Below the pieces are notes generated by a model. It did not search any database. It was given only the letters and a program-made list of their open reading frames with translations, and was not told the DNA's origin. Shown piece by piece: positions 7,687-15,138 of a stretch of DNA of 22,696 nucleotides. Position 1 is the first letter of the stretch. The number at the start of each line of letters is the position of its first letter. A program made the translations under genes and the position numbers. Source of the DNA: Bacteroidota bacterium (lineage in GTDB: Bacteria; Bacteroidota; Bacteroidia; Chitinophagales; Saprospiraceae); NCBI GenBank assembly GCA_024280135.1, contig JAJRQS010000264.1:1-22696 (forward strand), written 5' to 3'.

Positions 7687-10600
7687 ATGAAACACTTTAA
7701 CACTAAAAGGCTAATGACCTTTCTCGCCTTTATCCTTCTGTGGTCTTTACCTGGCTTTACACAGGTCAATTTTTCCGCAAATGATTTCATTACTCCTTAT
7801 GAAGGTCATTTTAGACCAGGCAGCAACTTGGGTTTTTTACCTGTAGGCTGGAGCAATCAATCAGCAGCTGACTTGCTAGCAGGTGATCCAGCTCAAGGCA
7901 TTCCTGGAGTTGGCGCACAATCTTTACGTCCATCTTTAGCTTCCTATGTCCTAGAAGATTTAGGAGATGAAATAGAATTGGAATCATTTGAGCACTACTT
8001 TAGTATCGGAATCGAAGATTTAACCGCCTTTGTCGGTGAACCTTCAGATGCGCTCAGAGACCATACGGAGTACTGTCCTGGGCACGAAAGCACCATGTTT
8101 AAAAACTTATATGAGCCCATTTGGGACAATGGCGAGAATGGCACACCGGTTAATGACAACAATCCATTCGCCTTATACATGTATCGAATCGTCACTAAAT
8201 ATAATAACTATGTCAAATTTTGGGAAATTTGGAATGAACCTGGCTTTGTCTATACTGACAAAGGGTGGCGCCCCCCAGGCTATCCTGGCAACTTTTGGGA
8301 ATACAACCCAGACCCATGTGACTATAAATTGAGAGCGCCAATTTTTCATTATTTGCGTACACTACGTATTTCCTATGAAGTCATAAAATACGTGGCTCCA
8401 GAGGATTATGTAGTCGTGGCAGGGCTCGGATACCCTTCTTTTTTAGATGTAATATTAAGAAATACAGACAACCCCAACAACGGAGCTGTCACTGGAGACT
8501 TCCCACTCAAAGGTGGTGCTTATTTTGATGTATTAGGCATCCATTCTTACCCAAGCATTGATGGTAGTCTTAGACATTGGGACGATAATACTCAGGACTG
8601 GGCGTATATGCGGACGTCTGACGAAGCTGCGAAGCAAGTAATTGATAATCGTTTTGCACAGTATGAAGACTTACTTGCGCAATACGGATACAATGGCAGC
8701 ACCTATCCAAAAAAATTAAGGACTATCACAGAAACCAATGTCCCACGAATTAAATTTACAGAAGAATCACTCGCTTCAGATGACGGACAAACCAACTTCT
8801 TGATGAAGAGTGCTATTATTAATAAAGTAAATGATGTTATCCAAATGCATGTTTACTCTATTGATGATTTAGAATTTGAATACAACATTGATGATGAGTT
8901 TGATTGCATGGGATTCTATAAAAAATTTAGCGGAAGCCCCACCAATCAAGTAAGAAATAACTGCGGAATAGGATACAAAACAACTGGCGATTTTATTACC
9001 AAAACAACCTACGATCCTGTTCGCACAGCAAACATGAATCTACCCGCAGGCGTAAAAGGTTTTGCTTTCAAAAAACAAGATGGCATGTACCTTTATGCTT
9101 TATGGGCAAAAACAGTCATTGACAATTCTGAGTATGCAAATAAAAACTACTCCTTCCCCTCTTCTTTTAACATCAGCCAAGTCAAGCGATACAATTGGGA
9201 TTATGCTCAAACAAATCAAAGTGCGACCATTTCTTCTTCAGGTATAAATCTAAATGGAAGCCCTTCTTTCTTTGAAGAAATCCCTACTGGAAACACCAGA
9301 CCAAATGTTACGCTTTCCACTCCAAATGCGATTAACAATGACGATTTTATTGTAAAAGTAACTTTCAATGAACCTGTTTCGGGTATGAGTATCAATGACC
9401 TGGTGGTTACGAATGCGACACTATCTGGTTTTTCAGGAAGTGGCACGACTTATTTTGTGACCATTCATCCTATTCAATCAGGTACAATCGTTATCAACTT
9501 ACCACAAGGTGCTGCTGTTGACAATGGCAACTTACCGAATACAGCCGCATACCCACTGACGACCATTTTTAAGTATTGCCAGCCAAAAGGAAACGTGACT
9601 TATTCTTGGATAAAATCAGTACGTCTGAATACGCTTACCAAATATTCTCACAAAAGAGTATATAACGATTTTACGGAATTTAACTATACGCTAAATCGTG
9701 CAGCAAGCATTCCTGTAAAATTGAATGCAGAACTCAAAGCCAATAGAAATGGTTTTTTCAGAGCTTGGATAGATTATGATAATGATGGGCGATACCAAGA
9801 AAGTGAAATCGCTTTTCAAGGTAAGGCTAACAATCAGAACGGAAACTTATATACTTCCTTTCACATTCCTACGAGTGCTAAAAATGGCAAAACCAGAATG
9901 CGTGTCATGTTCCGATTAGATGATTATCCAATCAGTCCATGTACTACGATTGAAAATGGCGAAGTAGAAGACTACTCTGTTACCATTATCGGAAATGGGG
10001 GACAAAATGATTGTATCCTTTATGTTACGCAACACGAAAAAATTTGTGATGATATGGGAACACCTATCAAAGGATGGGATGATGAATTTTCTATCTCTAT
10101 GACCGTGAATGGATTGAATGCCAGTGGCAACTGGGTTGCCAACATCAATGGACAAACGCTAACGGGTCCTTACAACCAGCCTGTTAATTTTGGTCCTTAT
10201 GTCATTCATGATAATAGTTTTACGGCTGAATTTAATGATGCAAGTAATACAGGTTGTGAGGTTAGTACTTTCATTGTACCGCCTTCCCAGTGTTCTAATT
10301 TTAGTGGCGTAGGCAATACGAACTATTGCATGCCTGAAAGCAACAACCCATGGGCTGAATGGATCAAACATGTTGTCTTTAGTAATATTAATAATACTTC
10401 GCATCGAAAACCATATTCTGACTTCTCCTTTCACGAAGCAGATGTAACTAAAGGAAGCTCCTACCCTATTAATTTAACCACGGGGTTTGGATACTACACA
10501 CACCCAGAATACTGGCGGGTTTGGATTGACTACAATCAAAATGAAGTTTTTGAATCTTCCGAAATGGTATTTCAAAAAATGGCATCCGCTCCTGCTAATG

Positions 10601-12822
10601 GAACACCAGAAAGCCACGTAAATGGGAATATTACAATCCCATCTTACGCTAAAAATGGCTCCACTATCATGAGGGTAATTATGAGCAGAACTGGATATGC
10701 TCAGCCTTGCGACAATATCCAATTTGGTGAGATTGAAGATTACTCTGTGAACATTCAGAGCGGATCTACAGCGCAAGTACCCGCTTGCACGCAAGTTACT
10801 TCTCCCACAAACAATGCAACAGAAGTACCCTTAGACGCTCCGATTGTATGGGCCAGTGTACCCAATGCAACAGGCTACAAGATTACGGTAAGCACCGTTC
10901 CTAACGGACATAATATTTTGAATGAATTTGAAATGGGGAATGTCACGAGCCTACAACTTTCTGGATTTCAAAATAGCACAACTTACTATGTCAAAATACT
11001 TCCGTACAATGCGACAGGGGTAAATACTTCCTGCACGTACTCTAGCTTTACGACAGTTGCTAGCTCCACCGGTGGTGAAACAATGCCAACCTGCACACAA
11101 GTTACTTCTCCCACAAACAATGCAACAGAAGTACCCTTAGACGCACCGATTGTATGGGCAAGTGTACCCAATGCGACAGGCTACAAGATTACGGTAAGCA
11201 CCGTTCCTAACGGACATGATATTTTGAATGAATTTGAAATGGGGAATGTTACTAGCCTTCAACTTTCTGGATTTCAAAATAGCACAACTTACTATGTCAA
11301 AATACTTCCGTACAATACCGTTGGTATGAATACCTCCTGCACGTATTCTAGTTTTACGACAGTTGCGGGTTCCACAGGAGGTGGCGGCGGTGGTGGCGTC
11401 AACCCTGACTGTCTAGACAATGCAGATGGATACACGTTCTTAGGTACATTTGAGGGTCATAACTATTTCTCCAGTCAGACGGCGCTTAGTTGGCCACAAG
11501 CCCAAACTGCTGCTGAAAGTATAGGAGGTCATTTAGTGGACATCAATACTGCCCAAGAAAATCAATTTTTGACCAACCTGATTTCTGAGATTTCTTATAT
11601 CGGGTTAAATGATGCTGCAAGTGAAGGTAATTTTGTCTGGACAGATAATAGTGCTCCTAGTTATACAAACCTAAGTAACTGTTCGTGGTGTAGTGCGAAT
11701 TCAAATGATTATGACTATTACACCATTTTTCCATGGGATGGAACTTGGAATTTGGATCATAGATGGACTCCACGGAAATACATTGTAGAAATAAACTGTG
11801 GCGAGAATACACCTACTTGTAATCTGCAAGCTACAGCGAATAATGTTACTTGTGCTGATAACCACACACCGTCCAACCCCAATGATGATGTATTCAATTT
11901 TGATCTAAACGTCTCTGGAGTTTCTAATTGGACTGCTTCCTTTAATGGTATCACGCAATCCGGATCCGGTAGTTACAGTAGTTTTGGTCCGTATGGTATT
12001 AACCAAGGCACTCCTCCTTTCACCTCAAATCAGGCTGTTACCATTACGGTTACAGATGCAGATGATGCAAGTTGTTTTACCACAACACAGATAGTGGTGC
12101 CAAACCCATGTTCAGATGGAGGAAGTTCTGGAGGCGTAGATTTGGCTCTATCGCTAGCGGCTACACCTATCAATCCAGGACAGTGGAATCAAGTAACCAC
12201 ATCATTGACTATTTCGAATACAGGTTCTGCAACTGCACATAATGTTGTTGTACATTTCTTTAAGCAATCTGACAATAACAACTGGTCAAAGTTAGGATAT
12301 ATGAATGATAACACTCCTGCAGGAACAGATTTTCATGACTGGCCAGGTGTCTGGGAAATTCCAAGTATTGCCCCTAATGGGTCGTACACATTAGAATACA
12401 CCGGCTTTACAAAGGTAGGAAGTCCCATACCGATGTTTGCGCAAGTCATAACCTGTGATGAGCAAGATAATGACTCTTCTCCTAACAATAACACGTCACA
12501 AAATCCAACCGAAGATGACGAAGCATTAATAGTGCTCAATCAAGCTTCTGGTTCCTTTGTGCAACAGAATACTATACCGCAATGGACGACGGAAGGTCTC
12601 AATATTTTTCCTAATCCCGCGAAAAATACTATTACCGTATCATTACCAACTAACCAAGCCGCTAACCTAAAGATTGTTAATAATCTTGGACAAGTGGTAT
12701 ATACTAAGCATGTAGGTGCGGATCATGAACCTTTTATTCAAGTATCGCTTACGCAAATACCAACGGGTACGTATTCTGTATTTGTAAATGAAATGGTCAA
12801 AAGGTTAGTTATCCACAGATAA
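7687..12822 (+). CDS. Secreted multidomain glycoside-hydrolase-like protein, T9SS type A sorted
   Basis: The 1711-residue protein starts with a signal peptide (about 1-26, K-rich n-region, then 'FLAFILLWSLPGF'). Residues about 27-525 look like a clan-A (beta/alpha)8 glycosidase: 'WEIWNEPG' gives a candidate acid/base Glu184, 'GIHSYPS' lies at 284-290, and 'TITETN' gives a candidate nucleophile Glu349. I cannot assign a GH family. The rest, in order, is an Ig-like domain (about 537-630), GEVED domain 1 (631-768, ending 'GEVEDYSV'), an unnamed cysteine-bounded domain (776-869), GEVED domain 2 (about 879-1025), two near-identical 102-residue Fn3-like repeats (1034-1135 and from 1136), a glycine linker, a C-type-lectin-like domain (about 1242-1373), a second copy of the unnamed domain (1378-1475), a CARDB-like domain (about 1482-1615) and a T9SS type A tail (1638-1711, 'IFPNPAKNTITV'). 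It probably binds and cuts extracellular polysaccharide. A strong terminator follows the stop. Confidence 0.85.
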   Translation: MKHFNTKRLMTFLAFILLWSLPGFTQVNFSANDFITPYEGHFRPGSNLGFLPVGWSNQSAADLLAGDPAQGIPGVGAQSLRPSLASYVLEDLGDEIELESFEHYFSIGIEDLTAFVGEPSDALRDHTEYCPGHESTMFKNLYEPIWDNGENGTPVNDNNPFALYMYRIVTKYNNYVKFWEIWNEPGFVYTDKGWRPPGYPGNFWEYNPDPCDYKLRAPIFHYLRTLRISYEVIKYVAPEDYVVVAGLGYPSFLDVILRNTDNPNNGAVTGDFPLKGGAYFDVLGIHSYPSIDGSLRHWDDNTQDWAYMRTSDEAAKQVIDNRFAQYEDLLAQYGYNGSTYPKKLRTITETNVPRIKFTEESLASDDGQTNFLMKSAIINKVNDVIQMHVYSIDDLEFEYNIDDEFDCMGFYKKFSGSPTNQVRNNCGIGYKTTGDFITKTTYDPVRTANMNLPAGVKGFAFKKQDGMYLYALWAKTVIDNSEYANKNYSFPSSFNISQVKRYNWDYAQTNQSATISSSGINLNGSPSFFEEIPTGNTRPNVTLSTPNAINNDDFIVKVTFNEPVSGMSINDLVVTNATLSGFSGSGTTYFVTIHPIQSGTIVINLPQGAAVDNGNLPNTAAYPLTTIFKYCQPKGNVTYSWIKSVRLNTLTKYSHKRVYNDFTEFNYTLNRAASIPVKLNAELKANRNGFFRAWIDYDNDGRYQESEIAFQGKANNQNGNLYTSFHIPTSAKNGKTRMRVMFRLDDYPISPCTTIENGEVEDYSVTIIGNGGQNDCILYVTQHEKICDDMGTPIKGWDDEFSISMTVNGLNASGNWVANINGQTLTGPYNQPVNFGPYVIHDNSFTAEFNDASNTGCEVSTFIVPPSQCSNFSGVGNTNYCMPESNNPWAEWIKHVVFSNINNTSHRKPYSDFSFHEADVTKGSSYPINLTTGFGYYTHPEYWRVWIDYNQNEVFESSEMVFQKMASAPANGTPESHVNGNITIPSYAKNGSTIMRVIMSRTGYAQPCDNIQFGEIEDYSVNIQSGSTAQVPACTQVTSPTNNATEVPLDAPIVWASVPNATGYKITVSTVPNGHNILNEFEMGNVTSLQLSGFQNSTTYYVKILPYNATGVNTSCTYSSFTTVASSTGGETMPTCTQVTSPTNNATEVPLDAPIVWASVPNATGYKITVSTVPNGHDILNEFEMGNVTSLQLSGFQNSTTYYVKILPYNTVGMNTSCTYSSFTTVAGSTGGGGGGGVNPDCLDNADGYTFLGTFEGHNYFSSQTALSWPQAQTAAESIGGHLVDINTAQENQFLTNLISEISYIGLNDAASEGNFVWTDNSAPSYTNLSNCSWCSANSNDYDYYTIFPWDGTWNLDHRWTPRKYIVEINCGENTPTCNLQATANNVTCADNHTPSNPNDDVFNFDLNVSGVSNWTASFNGITQSGSGSYSSFGPYGINQGTPPFTSNQAVTITVTDADDASCFTTTQIVVPNPCSDGGSSGGVDLALSLAATPINPGQWNQVTTSLTISNTGSATAHNVVVHFFKQSDNNNWSKLGYMNDNTPAGTDFHDWPGVWEIPSIAPNGSYTLEYTGFTKVGSPIPMFAQVITCDEQDNDSSPNNNTSQNPTEDDEALIVLNQASGSFVQQNTIPQWTTEGLNIFPNPAKNTITVSLPTNQAANLKIVNNLGQVVYTKHVGADHEPFIQVSLTQIPTGTYSVFVNEMVKRLVIHR
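10786..11382 (+). repeat. 306-base in-frame tandem duplication within the glycosidase-like gene
   Basis: Two copies (10786-11091 and 11092 to about 11382) have an exact period of 306 bases, which is 102 codons. Each encodes an Fn3-like module from 'CTQVTSPTNNATEV' to 'SSFTTVA'. Most codons are identical, including third positions. The clearest protein changes are N to D in 'NGHNI/NGHDI', 'ATGVN' to 'TVGMN', and a change in the linker after 'FTTVA'. The second copy runs into a glycine linker. The DNA-level identity points to a recent duplication or gene conversion. Confidence 0.95.
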
Positions 12823-12847
12823 GTAACAACATTTTATACTCCTAGAA

Positions 12848-12878
12848 GGGCGTAGAGGAAACTCTACGTCCTTTTTTT
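12848..12878 (+). terminator. Intrinsic terminator of the glycosidase-like gene
   Basis: GGGCGTAGAG-GAAA-CTCTACGTCC forms a 10-bp stem (one G-T pair) with a GAAA tetraloop, followed directly by seven T (12872-12878). It begins 26 bases after the stop of the plus-strand gene, and the T-tract overlaps the stop codon of the convergent rlmF gene. Confidence 0.9.
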
Positions 12879-13785
12879 AATAATACCGCCAAGCCAAAAT
12901 TCTACTTTTTTTATTCCCCTGTCCCATTTCAATTATTACAATTTCTTTAACATGTATTTTTTGAAGCGCTTTATAGAAAATTCGGATGTGGGTTTCTTTA
13001 GAAACTAGTGTCGTAAACCAACCAACCTGTTTCGCGTAATATTTACTTTCTTTTATCATGTTTTGGATAAACTGCAATTCACCACCTTGACACCAAAGCT
13101 CTTGATTCGTTCCACCAAAGTTCAATCTTGGTTTCAACTCTTTTCGCCCCTTCAAGTTCTTGAGCTTTCGTTGAGTAGCTTTCAATGCAGCTTCTTTTGA
13201 GCTATGAAAAGGAGGATTGCAAATAATTAAATCGAATGTTTCTTCTTCTTGGATAATCGTTTTGAAAAACTTGGCTTTTATCCTTTGTAAACGTAATTCT
13301 ATCTGTCCTATCGGAAAATTATTATTATCAATTATTTTTTGAGCAGACTCAATAGCTACTGGGTCAATATCACTACCTACAAATGACCAACCATATTCTT
13401 TTGCACCTATTAAAGGATAAATACAATTAGCTCCTACGCCTACATCTAAGCATTGAATATTTATCCCTTTCGGAATCACTCCTTTATGCTTTTTTCCCAA
13501 TAAATCTGCTACATAATGCAAATAATCTGCCCGTCCAGGAATCGGTGGGCACAAATAATTTTTTGGAATCTCCCAATTTTTAATTCCATATTGCACTTTC
13601 AACAAGGCTGCATTCAGCGCCCTTACGGCCAAAGGGTCAAAAAAATTGATGGACTCATTGCCATACTTGTTTAACAACACAAAAGACTCTAATGCTGGAA
13701 ACTGACTTATAAGTTGTTTAAAGTCGTACTGCCCTTTATGCTTGTTGCGTGGGTGAAGTTTGGTTTTTGGATTTTTGTTGGGCAT
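12877..13785 (-). CDS. rlmF: 23S rRNA (adenine-1618-N6)-methyltransferase RlmF
   Basis: The 302-residue protein matches RlmF (YbiN) along its length. It has the basic N-terminus ('LHPRNKHKGQYDF'), then 'LCPPIPGRADYLHY' at 78-91, a SAM-binding motif I 'LDVGVGANCIYP' (113-124), the acidic 'GSDID' (137-141) and the catalytic N6-adenine motif 'NPPFHSS' (190-196). RlmF methylates A1618 of 23S rRNA in the cytoplasm. The gene has its own -7 promoter box 16 bases before the ATG and ends convergently with the glycosidase-like gene, its stop codon lying in that gene's terminator T-tract. It is not obviously linked to its neighbours. Confidence 0.93.
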   Translation of the reverse strand: MPNKNPKTKLHPRNKHKGQYDFKQLISQFPALESFVLLNKYGNESINFFDPLAVRALNAALLKVQYGIKNWEIPKNYLCPPIPGRADYLHYVADLLGKKHKGVIPKGINIQCLDVGVGANCIYPLIGAKEYGWSFVGSDIDPVAIESAQKIIDNNNFPIGQIELRLQRIKAKFFKTIIQEEETFDLIICNPPFHSSKEAALKATQRKLKNLKGRKELKPRLNFGGTNQELWCQGGELQFIQNMIKESKYYAKQVGWFTTLVSKETHIRIFYKALQKIHVKEIVIIEMGQGNKKSRILAWRYY

Positions 13786-13801
13786 GGTTACGTTTGTGGA
13801 G

Positions 13802-13809
13802 CAAATATA
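13802..13809 (-). promoter_or_regulatory. -7 promoter box of rlmF
   Basis: TATATTTG on the minus strand (13809-13802) is an exact match to TAnnTTTG and lies 16 bases before the rlmF ATG, implying a leader of about 10 bases. No TTG was found at the expected -33 distance. Confidence 0.55.
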
Positions 13810-13863
13810 CTAAAAAACATCATTGTGAATAGTGTGTGGTGCGTGCAGGTGAATGCAATGCAT

Positions 13864-14172
13864 CTATGGTTTCCTTTTTCCAGAAAGCAATCTTAATTTT
13901 GCCCGTATGAATCTTAAGAAAAAATCTTTTTGCCCAAGTACATACCCCCAAAACAACAAGATAATCGTATAAAGAGGTAAAACTAAAAACAACCCAACTA
14001 AAAACTTAATAATAAAAGGGCTCGCTTTACTTACGCCTATCAAGTATTTCAAATACCGCTGTGCATAGACTGTAGAGTAACCCGTCAAGGCGAAGACCAC
14101 TAGTATCATTACGACTTGTAAAGTACTGGTTACGCCCCACCTTTTTTTTAATTTATTGTTAAAATTGCTCAA
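13864..14172 (-). CDS. Small two-helix membrane protein, DUF6787-like
   Basis: The 102-residue protein has a basic start ('NNKLKKRWGV'), two clear membrane segments (about 17-36 and 53-78) and a basic tail ('FIRAKLRLLSGKRKP'), placing both ends probably in the cytoplasm. From memory it resembles the small Bacteroidota family DUF6787, which has no proven function. The start must be TTG at 14172: the codons upstream in this frame run to a TAA with no ATG or GTG, and the next methionine lies inside the first helix. It begins 7 bases after the stop of the MBL-fold gene, so the two form an operon and may be translationally coupled. Confidence 0.75.
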   Translation of the reverse strand: MSNFNNKLKKRWGVTSTLQVVMILVVFALTGYSTVYAQRYLKYLIGVSKASPFIIKFLVGLFLVLPLYTIILLFWGYVLGQKDFFLRFIRAKLRLLSGKRKP

Positions 14173-14179
14173 TGGTGAT

Positions 14180-15016
14180 TTATAACTTTAGGCGTTCTTT
14201 AACCACAATTCTGCCTCTATCATTTTTCCGCAAGGTTACCAGCTCGGTTTCAGGATCATGTTCAAAGTATAAATAATAATTATGCTCCAAGGCTTCTTGT
14301 AATAAGGTTCCTTTCTCCTCCAATGTCTTCATCGGACGAATATCATAAGCAATGATCCAAGGCATCGGAATGTGATAACTAGCCGGCATCAAATCTGCTA
14401 CATAGACTACTGTCCTTTCTCCAGTATCAATTATCGGCATCATCATCGCCTCTGTATGCCCATAAAGAAATCGCAATTTAATCCCTGGCAACCACTCAAC
14501 ATCTTGCTTAACTTCAATAAATTTTAAAACACCTGCTTCTTGCAATGGGACAATATTCTCTTTCAAGAAAGAGGCTTTTTCTTTTGGGTTTGGGTTCAGT
14601 GCCCAATCAAAATGCACTTGGTTCGTCCAGTAAGTTGCATTTTCAAAAACAGGAACAATCTCTTCTTTGTCATTATAGGCCAATGCACCTCCACAGTGAT
14701 CAAAGTGCAAATGTGTCAACAATACATCGGTAATATCTCCTGTCTTCAATCCTACTTGCGCCAAAGAACCCAACAAAGTTTCTTCTCCAAATGGTCGAAA
14801 ATGATCCTTGAATTTAGCTCCTTGTTTGTCCCCCATTCCCGTATCAATCAGAATCTTCCTATCGCCTGTTTCCACTAAAAGACAGCGCATAGACCAAGGA
14901 CAAAGATTCTCTTCGTCTGCAGGATTCACCTTTTGCCACATCCTTTTGGGTACGACACCAAACATCGCCCCACCATCTAGTCGAAAATATCCTGCGTGTA
15001 TCGTTGTTAACTTCAT
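14180..15016 (-). CDS. MBL-fold metallo-hydrolase (lactonase/glyoxalase-II-like)
   Basis: The 278-residue protein carries the dinuclear-metal motif of the metallo-beta-lactamase fold. 'THLHFDHCGG' gives H102, H104, D106 and H107; H187 lies in 'YGHTEAMM', D208 in 'VADLM' and H253 in 'EHDPE'. An early 'KILIDTGMGDK' (54-64) is typical of the fold. The layout fits the subgroup that includes N-acyl-homoserine lactonases and other small-ester hydrolases, but the substrate cannot be read from sequence. No signal peptide is seen, so it is likely cytoplasmic. It is the first gene of a pair with the small membrane protein downstream. Its 5' flank is an unusual nested-repeat element (15018-15119) and no clear -7 box was found. 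Confidence 0.9.
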   Translation of the reverse strand: MKLTTIHAGYFRLDGGAMFGVVPKRMWQKVNPADEENLCPWSMRCLLVETGDRKILIDTGMGDKQGAKFKDHFRPFGEETLLGSLAQVGLKTGDITDVLLTHLHFDHCGGALAYNDKEEIVPVFENATYWTNQVHFDWALNPNPKEKASFLKENIVPLQEAGVLKFIEVKQDVEWLPGIKLRFLYGHTEAMMMPIIDTGERTVVYVADLMPASYHIPMPWIIAYDIRPMKTLEEKGTLLQEALEHNYYLYFEHDPETELVTLRKNDRGRIVVKERLKL

Positions 15017-15017
15017 G

Positions 15018-15119
15018 TTGCGTTTTTGCGCTTTGCGCGTTTATGTGCGCTTTGCGCGTTTATTTGTCCTTCGGACGTAGGGCTTTTCAATATGATTAAA
15101 CGCAGACTCAAAAACGCAA
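15018..15119. repeat. Nested inverted and direct repeat element
   Basis: An 11-base inverted repeat bounds this 102-base segment: TTGCGTTTTTG (15018-15028) and CAAAAACGCAA (15109-15119). Inside lie two identical 18-base direct repeats, TGCGCTTTGCGCGTTTAT, at 15027-15044 and 15046-15063, each with a small GCGC-ttt-GCGC hairpin. A GTCC-ttc-GGAC hairpin follows, then an inner TAAACGC (15097-15103) that complements GCGTTTA of the direct repeats. It lies between the stop of the alpha-oxoamine synthase gene and the start of the MBL gene. It could be a small non-autonomous mobile or REP-like element, a transcript-end structure, or a leader structure of the MBL gene. No flanking target-site duplication was identified. 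Confidence 0.7.
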
Positions 15120-15138
15120 ACAAAGGAAGCACATAAAC

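Noticed and set aside
7608..7790. 60-residue minus-strand ORF in the divergent spacer
   Set aside because: It overlaps the start and signal peptide of the plus-strand gene, is rich in basic residues without a domain, and has no promoter; it is a shadow frame.
10474..10794. Antisense ORFs of 60-140 residues inside the large genes (for example here, 5454-5852, 16753-17166 and 20857-21246)
   Set aside because: They lie opposite well-supported coding sequence, have no recognisable domain, and their composition is that of complement frames.
10786..11382. CRISPR-like repeat array
   Set aside because: There are only two long in-frame copies with no spacers; it is a protein-module duplication. No CRISPR array or cas gene was seen anywhere.
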